Shown: positions 10,219-20,429, counted from the stretch's first letter. The stretch: 64,000 nucleotides of DNA from Parapedobacter sp964498395 (GCA_964498395.1 CAZCHE010000006.1:62001-126000), one strand, 5' to 3'. Program-made: numbers and translations. The notes: generated by a model from the letters alone, not told the origin.

Positions 10219-10247
10219 ATCCCGTCTCGCCTCAGGCGAGACGGGAT
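10219..10247. repeat. Perfect 29-bp inverted repeat
   Basis: Arms ATCCCGTCTCGCC (10219-10231) and GGCGAGACGGGAT (10235-10247) are perfectly complementary around a TCA loop. It lies between the stop of permease D and the vestigial tail. At the matching junction near permease C (12768-12777) only the left end CATCCCGTCTC is present. It could act as a terminator-like or mRNA-processing hairpin inside the operon, or be a small palindromic repeat element; no T-run follows it. Confidence 0.7.
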
Positions 10248-10256
10248 CTCCCCCCA

Positions 10257-12656
10257 TCACTCGTCCCTAAGGCTGTCGACCGGATTGGCCCGTGCGGCTT
10301 TGAATGCTTGGTAACCGACGGTAAGCACGGCAATCCCAAGCGCGGATATCCCCGCCAATACGAAAGACCACCACGGAATAGCAATCCGATCGTTAAAATC
10401 CTGTAACCAACGGGAGAACAACCACCAAGCGATCGGGCTGGCAATCAGCAAAGAAATGATTACCAGTCCGAGGAAATGCCCCGAAAGCAGGTGTACAATC
10501 TTATAGATACTTGCGCCCAACACTTTCCGCACACCAATTTCTTTTTTCCGCTGTTCGGCGGTGAATGCCGCCAGTCCGAATAAGCCTAGACACGCGATGA
10601 AAATCGTCAGGATGGAAAAAGTAGTGATAATATTATTCGTACGGTTTTCCAACGTATAATAGCCCTTGATATGGTCGTCCAAAAATTGGTAGTCGAATGC
10701 GGCATCAGGCAATTGCTGCTGGAAGATCTGTTGCACCTGTGCCACATATGGTGTCACGTTCTGGGCATTGTAACGTACCAGAAAATAACGGTAACCTTCA
10801 TTTGGATTATTCATACGGTAATACACATATCCTCCAATGGCATCTTTCAGGCTTTCAAAATTGAAGTTTCGGATAATCCCCACGATAGTAGAATGGGGCG
10901 CCATTTCCGTAGACAGCGTCTGCCCTACGGCGTCACTCGGATTTTCGTACCCCAGATAAGCCGCGACCACTTCATTAATCAAAATGTAGCAGGTGGTGTC
11001 GTTGGGTGCAATGGTTTCGGGCAGATCCGTTCCGGCAAGCAAGTGCAGGCCGAGTGTAGGTACTACTGCCCCTCGGCTGCTGGACGTGCTGACGGGTAGG
11101 CCCTCATTCGTTTCTCCCTGCCGATACATGGTTTTTCCACTTTCGCCAAATCCCGGAAAGGTCTGTAACGTGGCCATGCTTTCCGTTCCGGCCAAGTCCG
11201 TGATGGATTGTTGGATGGTATTGAACTTATCCATCGTGCGGATTGATTGGATGGGAATCGTTAGCGTATTGGTCGGTTGGTAGCCGAGGTCTTTGTCAGA
11301 CACATGGCGCATTTGCAGCGAAATCACGACCACGCCAATGATCAGTATAATGGAGCAGGTGAATTGGAAGACCACCAATCCCTTGCGCAAGTACTGTGCC
11401 GCATGGCGCTGTGCAACGAAGTTCTTCATGAGCGACAGACTGGGTATCCTAGCCATCATGAACGCCGGATAGCTACCGCCAACAAGCGTAATGACCAACC
11501 AGATGGCCAGTGAAATGCCGATATTCTCCAAACTGAACAATTGCGAGACATGCATCTCAGAGCCAATCAAGCTATTGAATACGGACAATGCGAGGGATGC
11601 TAAAAGCAGGCCTAATGCGATGGAAAAAAAAGAAATAATCCCCGTCTCGAGGTAGAAACGGAGTTTGATTTGGCCCCGATGCGCGCCCAACACTTTATTT
11701 ACCCCGACTTCCTTGGCGTTTTTCTCCGAGCGGGCTGTCGCCAGATTCATGTAATTGATACAAGCAATGAGCACTATCAACAGCGAAAGTACAAACACTG
11801 TACTGACTGTACTGATATTACCCTTGCGTGAAGACATCGTATCCCGCAAATCTGACGAATGGAGGTATACGTCAGATAGGGGTTGCAAGAAGAATCGGGT
11901 ATAGTATTGATCATCTTTCGGCACATACTTATCGATAAGCGCAGTAGCTTTTTTCTCCACATCGGCAGGGTTCGCGTTGGGATTCAGTAGGCAGTAGGTT
12001 TGGTAACTGGCATTCGACCAATACACGTTTTTGCCCATCCAGGAGTCCATGATATCCAGAAACAGATCGCCATCAAATGAACTGTTTTCGGGCAGGTCGT
12101 GGAATACGCCCGATATCGTCAAGGTATCGCGTTGATTAATGATGACTTTTTCATTCAAGGCCGGTTCTGTACCAAACATTTTGGCTTTCTTGCTCGCGGA
12201 GATGACGACACTTTTGGGGTGAAGAAAAGCCGTATGCCGGTTTCCTTCGGTAAACTCCACATCGAAAAGGCTGAAAAATGAAGAATCGGTCAGGTAAATG
12301 TTTTTCTCGATGAAATTATCTTCGTTCGCCCGTACGGAGCCAAAACCCGTAAAATCTAACTTAACCAAGCGGGCCATGGACTTCACTTCGGGGATATCGG
12401 ATACCATTGTCGGTCCGACTGCGTTAGGAAGATTTGCCCATTTTTCGTGGTTGTATTCGGCGGTCGCCTGCATGATGATGCGATGGATATTCGCTTCCTG
12501 TCGAAACTGTTTGTTGAAACTTAGTTCCTGTCGCCCATATGTAATCAACAGCACGGCCACAGCCAAACTAACGGCCAGTCCAAATATGTTTAGCATACTG
12601 AAGAAGCGGTTTTTCACGAGGCTTCTCCATGCGGTTTTGAAATAGTTCCTTATCAT
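10257..12656 (-). CDS. FtsX/MacB-like ABC permease D
   Basis: Two-half permease of 799 residues starting MIRNYFKTAWRSL. An in-frame ATG at 12731 would add 25 residues read from the type II spacer and is rejected. Coupling motifs are AKEVGVNKVLGA and KKEIGVRKVLGA. TM1 is at about 20-41, with the second FtsX block near residues 675-790. The C-terminus (IAIPWWSFVLAGI, then ARANPVDSLRDE) is only partly like the homogenised group. The gene is separated from permease E by a 143-bp spacer holding a palindrome and a vestigial tail. Confidence 0.9.
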   Translation of the reverse strand: MIRNYFKTAWRSLVKNRFFSMLNIFGLAVSLAVAVLLITYGRQELSFNKQFRQEANIHRIIMQATAEYNHEKWANLPNAVGPTMVSDIPEVKSMARLVKLDFTGFGSVRANEDNFIEKNIYLTDSSFFSLFDVEFTEGNRHTAFLHPKSVVISASKKAKMFGTEPALNEKVIINQRDTLTISGVFHDLPENSSFDGDLFLDIMDSWMGKNVYWSNASYQTYCLLNPNANPADVEKKATALIDKYVPKDDQYYTRFFLQPLSDVYLHSSDLRDTMSSRKGNISTVSTVFVLSLLIVLIACINYMNLATARSEKNAKEVGVNKVLGAHRGQIKLRFYLETGIISFFSIALGLLLASLALSVFNSLIGSEMHVSQLFSLENIGISLAIWLVITLVGGSYPAFMMARIPSLSLMKNFVAQRHAAQYLRKGLVVFQFTCSIILIIGVVVISLQMRHVSDKDLGYQPTNTLTIPIQSIRTMDKFNTIQQSITDLAGTESMATLQTFPGFGESGKTMYRQGETNEGLPVSTSSSRGAVVPTLGLHLLAGTDLPETIAPNDTTCYILINEVVAAYLGYENPSDAVGQTLSTEMAPHSTIVGIIRNFNFESLKDAIGGYVYYRMNNPNEGYRYFLVRYNAQNVTPYVAQVQQIFQQQLPDAAFDYQFLDDHIKGYYTLENRTNNIITTFSILTIFIACLGLFGLAAFTAEQRKKEIGVRKVLGASIYKIVHLLSGHFLGLVIISLLIASPIAWWLFSRWLQDFNDRIAIPWWSFVLAGISALGIAVLTVGYQAFKAARANPVDSLRDE

Positions 12657-12746
12657 GCTATTTGCATTTTTGTGTTTGTGTTTTTTTGCCCTTTTCCCTT
12701 TCAGCACAAAACCAAAAAGGCAGAAAAACAAAAAAGCAGCTAAAAA
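12657..12746. repeat. Type II intergenic spacer repeat (upstream of permease D)
   Basis: This is the third copy of the type II spacer, next to the permease D start codon and again followed by a vestigial DSLRDE tail. The order tail-spacer-start is the same as before permease E, so the duplicated unit was probably tail + spacer + permease. Confidence 0.85.
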
Positions 12747-12767
12747 TCATTCATCGCGTAACGAATC
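12747..12767 (-). pseudogene. Vestigial permease tail (codons for DSLRDE-stop)
   Basis: This is a second orphan copy of the DSLRDE-TGA coding tail on the minus strand. It differs from the copy at 10197-10217 by one base (CGTAACGA against CGTAGCGA on the plus strand). The real end of permease C follows at 12777, only 9 bases away. Confidence 0.65.
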
Positions 12768-12776
12768 CATCCCGTC

Positions 12777-15236
12777 TCACTCGTCCCTAAGGCTGTCAAC
12801 CGGATTGGCCACCGCCGCCCGAATCGCTTGCCAACTGACCGTGAACAGTGCAATCACGACGGCCACCAATCCCGCCACTGCAAACATCCACCATTGGATG
12901 TCGATGCGGTAGGCGAAATTCTCCAGCCATTTTTTCATGGCATACCAAGCGACCGGCGAAGCAACACACAGCGCAATGCTTACAAGCTTAACATAGTCTA
13001 GGGAGAATAAGCGCACGATACTCGACACCGAAGCTCCCAACACTTTGCGAATGCCGATTTCCTGTACTCGCTGTTGAGTCGCATGGACGACCAACCCGAA
13101 GACACCCAGCGCCGCCAGAAATAGCGTACATGCGCTAAAAAGGGAAAACAGTTGTGCTTGTTTCTGCTCCCGCTCGTATTGCTGGTTGACCAAATCATCT
13201 AGCCAATCTAATTTCGATGGTTTGTAAGGGTAAAAGTCTTTCCAAACCCGATCGATGCCTGCCAGCGCTTCTCGTTCCCTACCTTGCTCGATTTTGACCA
13301 AAACTGCACCATTAGGTATATCCGCTTCCGCTATAATCACCGTCGGGGAAATGGGATCCCTTAGCGACTGGCTGTGAAAATCCGAAATCACGCCTACAGG
13401 GATGACTCCTAGTGTTTTATGGGGTTGCCCTAATTGCTCATCACTGATATTGAACAGCTTAGCCGTACTCACAGTAACGAGCGCTTTGACAATCGGTGTG
13501 CCAGCTGTTTTCAAGGAATCAAAAGCGGATTCATCCATGCGGTCGGGTATGAATTGCGCGCCAGCATGGCTGTTTTGCAGCCATTCGCCATGCAACAGTT
13601 CAAAACCCAGCACCTGGGATAAATTGGCTTCACCGGCAATGAAATTGACATCCATCTGCTCATTTGCCTTTGCCGGATGGTCAGCACGTTTGGTCCAACT
13701 GCCTTTGCCCTGCATGGGCACCCAGCGTGTCAGGCTGACCTGCCCGATACCGGGCTGCTGTCCTAATGCGTGGCGGAATGCATCTCCCTTACCTTCAGTA
13801 GAAAACCATTGGATTATAGCCACATTTTCAGGCTGGTAGCCCAATGGCTTTTGCTCCATATAGTGGACCTGTGCCCGAATCGTCAGCATACCGATTAATA
13901 CCAAGATAGCGATGAAAAACTGGGCGACGACCAAGGATTGGCGGACTACGTTGGCATTTGTCGTCGACTTTCCCATGCCCAATTTGTTGCGCAACGCAAA
14001 ATTGACCTTGAAGCCAGACATAACCCATGCGGGATAGGAACCCGTTAGTAAGCTGATAAACAAGGTAACGCCGAACAAGGAGAACAATAATGGGTAACTA
14101 TCCAAAAAATTAAGCGTCAGCGAATAGCCAATAAACGATTCCAATGCATGGATGGATAAGGTATAAAAGAGCAATGCCAGTATGGTGGATATAGCGAAAA
14201 AGAGCAGGGATTCAGTCAGGAATTGCTTTACGAGTTGGATTCTTCCGGCACCTAACACTTTCCGAACGCCCGTTTCACGGAGTCGGCGAATGGCACGGGC
14301 GGTTGTTAGGTTGACAAAGTTGATACAAGCGATCGTCAAAAGAAGGGCTGCGGTCACGGAAAAAATGTAAATATTTTGGATGCTGCCTTTTACACGCTGG
14401 TACGCAAAATCGGAATGCAAATAAATGTCCGTAATCGGTTGGAATTCATAAGTGGGAATATTCTCCAAGGTTTTTTCCGAAGCGTCTGTCAGGAATTCCC
14501 TGTACCAACGATTAGCCTTCTCAGCAAAGCGTACCATGTCAGTGTTCGGTGTCATCAAGACCATCTGCTCGTCAAAAAAGCCCCAACCTTCCCGACTTAA
14601 TTCCATCGAAAGTGGTCTAGAAACTAACATCCCTTCCGCTCTGAGATAGGAATTATTGGGCAAGTTTGCCATCACCCCGGTGATTTGGTATGGTGTCGCC
14701 TTGTCTCTGTATGCGCTGACTTCGTAAATGGTTTTGCCAATGGGATTCTCTCCCTTGAAATGGGTATCGCGGAATGCTTCCGTGATAACTAAATTGCCCA
14801 CCCCGGCGATATACTGCTGGGGATTACCATTCAATACATGGAGGTCCAACATCTTCCAAACATTGGTATCTGCTTGGAAGATATCCATAGCTATCGTCTC
14901 GTCATCAGTTTCTTGTTTCCGAAGTAGGATTTTCCGAGACGAGTTGACCGATGCAGCGGCTTTGACTTCAGGAAAATTGTTCTTAAGTTCGTTTCCAAGA
15001 TTTGCCAACGCGGAAGCTTGCCTTTCCATTCCTCCCGTATTGTTATCCACTGTAACGATTCGATACAAATCATTCTTATTGGTCCAGGCTTGGTCATATG
15101 ATAGGTCATCCAGTACGACCGTTCCGGCCAACATGCAGGCACATAATCCTATGGTCAGTCCTACAACGTTAATGATAGTGTAGTTCCTATCCTTACTTAT
15201 CGTTCGCCACGCGGTTTTGAAATAGTTCCTTATCAT
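12777..15236 (-). CDS. FtsX/MacB-like ABC permease C
   Basis: Two-half permease of 819 residues, the longest of the array, starting MIRNYFKTAWRTI. The first coupling motif is RETGVRKVLGA (Thr in place of the usual Val or Ile) and the second is VQEIGIRKVLGA. The second periplasmic domain carries an extra segment around residues 540-590. The C-terminus belongs to the homogenised group. The upstream spacer (15237-15318) resembles the one before permease A: both contain TTCG/TTATTCGCT-type sequence. Substrate is unknown. Confidence 0.9.
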   Translation of the reverse strand: MIRNYFKTAWRTISKDRNYTIINVVGLTIGLCACMLAGTVVLDDLSYDQAWTNKNDLYRIVTVDNNTGGMERQASALANLGNELKNNFPEVKAAASVNSSRKILLRKQETDDETIAMDIFQADTNVWKMLDLHVLNGNPQQYIAGVGNLVITEAFRDTHFKGENPIGKTIYEVSAYRDKATPYQITGVMANLPNNSYLRAEGMLVSRPLSMELSREGWGFFDEQMVLMTPNTDMVRFAEKANRWYREFLTDASEKTLENIPTYEFQPITDIYLHSDFAYQRVKGSIQNIYIFSVTAALLLTIACINFVNLTTARAIRRLRETGVRKVLGAGRIQLVKQFLTESLLFFAISTILALLFYTLSIHALESFIGYSLTLNFLDSYPLLFSLFGVTLFISLLTGSYPAWVMSGFKVNFALRNKLGMGKSTTNANVVRQSLVVAQFFIAILVLIGMLTIRAQVHYMEQKPLGYQPENVAIIQWFSTEGKGDAFRHALGQQPGIGQVSLTRWVPMQGKGSWTKRADHPAKANEQMDVNFIAGEANLSQVLGFELLHGEWLQNSHAGAQFIPDRMDESAFDSLKTAGTPIVKALVTVSTAKLFNISDEQLGQPHKTLGVIPVGVISDFHSQSLRDPISPTVIIAEADIPNGAVLVKIEQGREREALAGIDRVWKDFYPYKPSKLDWLDDLVNQQYEREQKQAQLFSLFSACTLFLAALGVFGLVVHATQQRVQEIGIRKVLGASVSSIVRLFSLDYVKLVSIALCVASPVAWYAMKKWLENFAYRIDIQWWMFAVAGLVAVVIALFTVSWQAIRAAVANPVDSLRDE

Positions 15237-15318
15237 TGCTTGTTCGTTTATTCGCTCATTCGTTTATCCGCCCACGCATTATCGAATTGACGCATAACCG
15301 AATAAACCGTCTCAAAAA

Positions 15319-17748
15319 TCATTCATCCCTCAAACTCTCCACGGGATTAGCAACTGCCGCCCGAATGGCCTGCCAGCTTACCGTGAGCAAGGCAATCACC
15401 ACAGCCGCCAATCCTGCCAGTGCAAACATCCACCATTGGATGTCGATGCGATAGGCGAAATTTTCCAACCACTTGCTCATGGCCCACCAAGCAATGGGTG
15501 ATGCGATGAGGATGGCCATCAGCACCAACTTGACAAAATCTTTTGAGAGCAGCAACACGATACCCTTGATGGACGCGCCAAGCACCTTGCGGATACCCAC
15601 TTCCTTGGTCCGTTGCTCAATCATATAAGTGGTCAATCCAAACAATCCTAGACAAGCGATGACGATGGCAAGCATCGAAAACGACAACGCCACTTTACCC
15701 GCACGCTGCTCCGCCCTATACATGGAATCAAACGCTTCATCGAGAAAATGGTAACTAAATGGCATATCGGGCGCCATGGTTTTCCATTGACTTTCGATAT
15801 CCTTGACAAGTGCCTGTATATCCGGTGCCGCTACCCGAAAAGCCGCGGCCCATCGGTTGTTGCCCAAGCGCATGCAGAGCGGCCCCACTTGTTGCCGCAA
15901 CGACTCGTAGTGGAAGTTTTCGACCACCCCCACGATGGTGTAAACCGTAGCAGGAGCATCGCTATGTGGGAGATAAAGTTTCTTTCCGATAGGGTCTTCG
16001 TATCCGATAACCTTTGCCGCCGTTTCATTGATGATGATGCCTAACGAATCCGCACCATATTCCCTTGAAAAATTCCTCCCTTTTAACACATTCATATCAA
16101 GGGTGGGAATATAATCGTAATCAATGTTCCATATCTGCGCATTGAATGAGTTGTGTTCATTCATGACAGCATCTAATGAAAGGGCCATGTCGCCCCGTGA
16201 AGAGTTGGCAACGGGGAGGTATCCAGCAAAGCTAGCCGCCTGAACACCACTCATATTGGCGACCTCATTACGGAAGGCATCTGCGCGATTACCCAATGCA
16301 TCCGTCTCGTTGATGACAAGTACTTGATCCTTACTGAATCCTATTTTTTTATCACGGATATAATTCAATTGCTGGAATACAATGATGGTGGACGTGACGA
16401 GCATGATGGACGTAAAAAATTGGAATACGACCATGGCGCTTCTGAAATTGCTTTTTTGGAAACCGCCCCCCAGGTTTCCTTTCAGTACCGCAATCGGCCG
16501 GAAAGCAGACAGGAAAAATGCGGGATAAAGGCCTGCCAATGCGCCTACAACGATTGCCAGCAGCAACAGGAGTGCGAGGTATCCCGGCCTCAACAGATCG
16601 GCAAATGATAGCGTTTTGCCAGAAATGGAGTTGAAATACCCGATGAACAGTCCCGCCAAACCGATGGCTAGTACCAATCCAATAAAGACCATGACGGTCG
16701 ACTCGGTCAGGAACTGAGCAATAAGCGATTTTTTCTCGGTACCCAATACCTTACGGATACCCACTTCTTTTGCCCGGGAAGCGGAACGAGCTGTTGATAG
16801 GTTCATGAAATTTACACAGGCCAGCAAAAGCACAAATAGCGCCACGAACGAGAATATCCATACGTATTGTACGTCGCTATTTATCCCTAACTCGGGATAC
16901 CGGTCAGAATACAGGTGGATGTCTGTAACCGGCATTAGGGAGTATTCTATTTTGTTGCCCGAACGAACGAAATCATCCATGGATTCAATATCCATCAATT
17001 GTTTCGCCTGTGGCACAATGTATTTATCGATGACTTGCGCAAAATTTGCTTCAAATGCTTTGTAGTCCGTACCCGGTTTGAGTACGATATACGTTTGGAA
17101 ATTGTGGCTTAAGAAATTCCCCCATGGGTAACTCACATTTTCCATGGAAAACAGAAAATCAAAGTTGAAATGGGAGGTGCGGGGCATATCCTCGATGACC
17201 GCAGTCACTTTATAAAGCGGCTGGTTACGATCGTTTGTCTCAAGGGTTTTGCCTACCGCATCGACTGAGCCAAAATATCGTTTTGCTGCAGATGCTGTGA
17301 TGACTACGGTATTAGGCTCATTCAGCGCGTTCTTCGTATCGCCCGCGATGGCTGGCAATGTAAAGACGTCAAATAGGGTGGAATCCGCATGCACCACCCG
17401 ACTTTCATTGAGGAACTGGCTTCCTTGCTTAATGAGCTTTGATCCCGATGAAGCATAAAGCCGCGTGAAAGTTTCTACCTGTGGGTAGTCGTCTTTCAGC
17501 GCCGCACCCATTGGGTCGCTACAGGTGGCCAAATGCAGATCCGTGCCGCCGATACGCAAGTCGGAGTTGACCCGGTAGATCCGGTCGGCTTTTTCGTGGT
17601 GCCTGTCGTAGCTCAACTCATCGGCGACATATAATGCGATCAGGATAAAACAGGCCAAACCAATTGCTAGGCCAACAATGTTGACCATGGTAAAGGTTCT
17701 GTTCTTCAACAGATTTCGCCAAGCGATTTTGATATAGTTCCTGATCAT
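15319..17748 (-). CDS. FtsX/MacB-like ABC permease B
   Basis: Two-half permease of 809 residues starting MIRNYIKIAWRNL. Coupling motifs are AKEVGIRKVLGT and TKEVGIRKVLGA. TM1 is at about 20-42, followed by a periplasmic domain to about 290, an FtsX block, TM5 near 430, a second periplasmic domain and a terminal FtsX block. The C-terminal stretch is of the homogenised type but ends NPVESLRDE, as in permease A. It is second of eight. The 163-bp spacer in front of it starts with a short type I repeat and shows no promoter. Confidence 0.9.
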   Translation of the reverse strand: MIRNYIKIAWRNLLKNRTFTMVNIVGLAIGLACFILIALYVADELSYDRHHEKADRIYRVNSDLRIGGTDLHLATCSDPMGAALKDDYPQVETFTRLYASSGSKLIKQGSQFLNESRVVHADSTLFDVFTLPAIAGDTKNALNEPNTVVITASAAKRYFGSVDAVGKTLETNDRNQPLYKVTAVIEDMPRTSHFNFDFLFSMENVSYPWGNFLSHNFQTYIVLKPGTDYKAFEANFAQVIDKYIVPQAKQLMDIESMDDFVRSGNKIEYSLMPVTDIHLYSDRYPELGINSDVQYVWIFSFVALFVLLLACVNFMNLSTARSASRAKEVGIRKVLGTEKKSLIAQFLTESTVMVFIGLVLAIGLAGLFIGYFNSISGKTLSFADLLRPGYLALLLLLAIVVGALAGLYPAFFLSAFRPIAVLKGNLGGGFQKSNFRSAMVVFQFFTSIMLVTSTIIVFQQLNYIRDKKIGFSKDQVLVINETDALGNRADAFRNEVANMSGVQAASFAGYLPVANSSRGDMALSLDAVMNEHNSFNAQIWNIDYDYIPTLDMNVLKGRNFSREYGADSLGIIINETAAKVIGYEDPIGKKLYLPHSDAPATVYTIVGVVENFHYESLRQQVGPLCMRLGNNRWAAAFRVAAPDIQALVKDIESQWKTMAPDMPFSYHFLDEAFDSMYRAEQRAGKVALSFSMLAIVIACLGLFGLTTYMIEQRTKEVGIRKVLGASIKGIVLLLSKDFVKLVLMAILIASPIAWWAMSKWLENFAYRIDIQWWMFALAGLAAVVIALLTVSWQAIRAAVANPVESLRDE

Positions 17749-17753
17749 TTCTC

Positions 17754-17788
17754 TTTAGTAGTTAGTACAAAGTACTTAGTCGTTAGAC
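17754..17788. repeat. Partial type I spacer repeat (upstream of permease B)
   Basis: These 35 bases (TTTAGTAGTTAGTAC ... TAGTCGTTAGAC) match the beginning of the type I spacers at 2619 and 5144, with one change (ACAAAG for ACATAG). The rest of this spacer up to 17911 is unrelated and shows no gene. Confidence 0.7.
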
Positions 17789-17911
17789 AAGGGCAGTCCT
17801 TGCTCCTTACTCATTTTTCTTTATTTAGCTATTTTCCAGCTTCCAGACTTCGCGCTTCCGTCTCCGGTCTTCCGTCCTTGTGCTTCTAACCTCGTATTTC
17901 GTACTTCTAAC

Positions 17912-20332
17912 TTATTCATCCCGTAACGATTCCACTGGATTCGCCATGGCTGCCCGCAAAGATTTGATGCCGACCGTTAACATCGCTAGCAGAAATGTCA
18001 ACAGGATAACGGCCAAAAATGTGGTAATGCCGATATCAATCCGATACACGAAATTGGACAACCATTCATCCATAAAATAATAAGCTACGGGTGCTGCAAT
18101 ACAAAACGCTACGAGGATCGTGAGCACAAACTCCTTGGAAAACAAATAGACGATACTAGATGGGCTGGCGCCAAGGACCTTGCGAATACCGATTTCTTTC
18201 ACTTTATTGCCCAGCATGAATGATATCATGCCATACAAACCGATCCCGGAGATGACGATGGCAATCCCGGCAAAAAGTTGGTACACCACGGCCATTTTTT
18301 CCTCTTGGGCATAAAACTTCGCGATGGTCTCATCCAGGAATTGTGCTTGAAAATATTGCTCCGGATACAGGTCATCATAAATTTTGGTAATGGCATCCAA
18401 GGTTTGCTTCCCCGCATGGGCATCGAGTTTGATTCCTGCCTGAAGGTAATAATTCGTGTGATTGGTCAAGGTGATCGGGCCTACCTCGTCTTTTAACGAA
18501 TTCGGTGTAAAATCGTGAATGACACCCACAATGGTCATCCACTCTCCCGATCCAATGGCGATTTGTCGTCCGATAATCTCTTCCGGATGATGGATGCCTA
18601 ACTTCTTGACCATTGTTTCATTGACCACAGCTTCAACGTTATTTTCGCGATCTTGATAGCCGCGTCCAGCCGCAAATGTCAACCCGTAAGTCTGGAAGTA
18701 ATCCGTATCGGTAAATTTCAAAAAAGAATGGAAGGGAACCTTGTCATCCTCCCTCACCCCGTCGAAATAGAAATTAGAAGCCCATGTATTGGGAGACGAC
18801 GGCGGATCGTTCGCTAAACTCACAGACTTCACATCGGGAAGTTGCAAAAGCTGTTGCTTAAAGGTGCTCATGCGCTGCGTCACGCTATCATCACTAGGCA
18901 CTTCTACCATATATAATGATTCCTGGTCAAATCCTAGATCAGCATCGCGGAGGTGCGCCATTTGCCGTACGGCTACAAACGTGCCGATCAACAGCAACTG
19001 CGCTAGGGCAAACTGTACAACGACAAGACTCTTCCGCAGCGAAATCCCGGCAAAACGGCCCGTGTTTATCTTACTTTTCAATACCGTAATCGGGTTGAAT
19101 GCTGATAATATCAAGGCGGGGTACACGCCGGATAAAAGGGTCATTAACACGAGCGCCATGCTCGCATAAATGGCCAGCGTGGCCAGCGGAAAAGGGGTGC
19201 CCTCTGGTACCTCGGACAAATGGTGGACGTGCGGCATGGCTAAAAACACCGCTGCGCAGGCGATGACCAATGCGATGAGGACGAGGATAAACGTCTGAAC
19301 CAACGATTGGGATACAAGTGACCCCCGACTGCTTCCCAACACTTTCCGAACACCGATTTCCTTTCCTCTGCTAAATGCCTGTGCTGTACTTAAATTGATA
19401 AAATTGATGGCGGCCATCACCAAGATAAAAACACCAATCAAAGATAAGGTCGTTAATGTGGATCGGGTGACCATCCGCTCCGTAAGCCCACCCCCATAAC
19501 GCGTATCAAAATGAATATCGCTCAATGGTTGCACACGCCAGACCTTGGTAACTCGCCCGCGACCCTCGTAGTATTTTTTGCTCAGGTTTAATAGTTCAGC
19601 TTCAAGTGTTGCTTTGGCATAATGGGGCTCGGTCAGAATAAAGGTCTGGAAATCGCTGCTGGTGTAATTCCAATCGCCTTTTATATATCGATAGTTGCCT
19701 TGATGGGCTTCGAGCGTAGGAAATGAGATCAAAAAATGAAATGGGAAGTCTGAATTTTTCGGGGCATCCGCCACCACGGCACCCACGGTTACCGAAATAG
19801 CATGATCCAATTCCAACGGTTTGCCTAATGCGTTCTCCCAACTGCCAAACAGCCTGGTGGCTGTTTCGCGATCGAGCACGGCTTGGTTGGGTTCGGAAAG
19901 TACATTGGGCGATCCACTCAACCACTGCCCATCAAATAATTGAAAGAAATCTGGCGTCGTAAAAACGACTAATTCTGAATATTTATCTACCGTACTGCTT
20001 TCGCCATGTCTGGCCACATTTATCTGCGACCCCGCCGTAAATAACGGAACGACGGCCTTTAACTGTGGCATATCTACTTGAAGCGCTTCTGCCGAAGCAA
20101 ATGCTGTCCCCGGATTGTAGTTTTTGTCGTTTTCAGATTGTGTTTCCGTCACCACACGGTATACATTGTGGTATTGGGAATGGAATGTATCATAACTCCT
20201 TTCATGCTGCACTACGAGGAATAGGATCATCGCCGATCCCATCCCGATGGCTAACCCAAAAAGGTTAATTAACGAATTACGCCTTTGCTTTAGGATATTG
20301 CGCCAAGCGATTTTGAAATAGTTCGTTATCAT
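17912..20332 (-). CDS. FtsX/MacB-like ABC permease A (first after the ATPase)
   Basis: Two-half permease of 806 residues starting MITNYFKIAWRNI. Coupling motifs are GKEIGVRKVLGS and VKEIGIRKVLGA. Its C-terminus (VYRIDIGITTF, ending MANPVESLRDE) differs from the homogenised group, and it looks the most independent member. It lies 97 bp downstream of the ATPase gene with no terminator between them, so the ATPase and permease A are the natural core pair. Cargo is unknown. MacB-like relatives move peptides or siderophores, and LolCDE relatives release lipoproteins. Confidence 0.9.
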   Translation of the reverse strand: MITNYFKIAWRNILKQRRNSLINLFGLAIGMGSAMILFLVVQHERSYDTFHSQYHNVYRVVTETQSENDKNYNPGTAFASAEALQVDMPQLKAVVPLFTAGSQINVARHGESSTVDKYSELVVFTTPDFFQLFDGQWLSGSPNVLSEPNQAVLDRETATRLFGSWENALGKPLELDHAISVTVGAVVADAPKNSDFPFHFLISFPTLEAHQGNYRYIKGDWNYTSSDFQTFILTEPHYAKATLEAELLNLSKKYYEGRGRVTKVWRVQPLSDIHFDTRYGGGLTERMVTRSTLTTLSLIGVFILVMAAINFINLSTAQAFSRGKEIGVRKVLGSSRGSLVSQSLVQTFILVLIALVIACAAVFLAMPHVHHLSEVPEGTPFPLATLAIYASMALVLMTLLSGVYPALILSAFNPITVLKSKINTGRFAGISLRKSLVVVQFALAQLLLIGTFVAVRQMAHLRDADLGFDQESLYMVEVPSDDSVTQRMSTFKQQLLQLPDVKSVSLANDPPSSPNTWASNFYFDGVREDDKVPFHSFLKFTDTDYFQTYGLTFAAGRGYQDRENNVEAVVNETMVKKLGIHHPEEIIGRQIAIGSGEWMTIVGVIHDFTPNSLKDEVGPITLTNHTNYYLQAGIKLDAHAGKQTLDAITKIYDDLYPEQYFQAQFLDETIAKFYAQEEKMAVVYQLFAGIAIVISGIGLYGMISFMLGNKVKEIGIRKVLGASPSSIVYLFSKEFVLTILVAFCIAAPVAYYFMDEWLSNFVYRIDIGITTFLAVILLTFLLAMLTVGIKSLRAAMANPVESLRDE

Positions 20333-20429
20333 AGCTTATTCGTTAATTCGCTTATTTACCTATTTGCTGATTCGCTGAAGTGTCAAAGCGAATTAGCGTA
20401 TATGCGCATCCGCGAATCCGCCCAATAAA

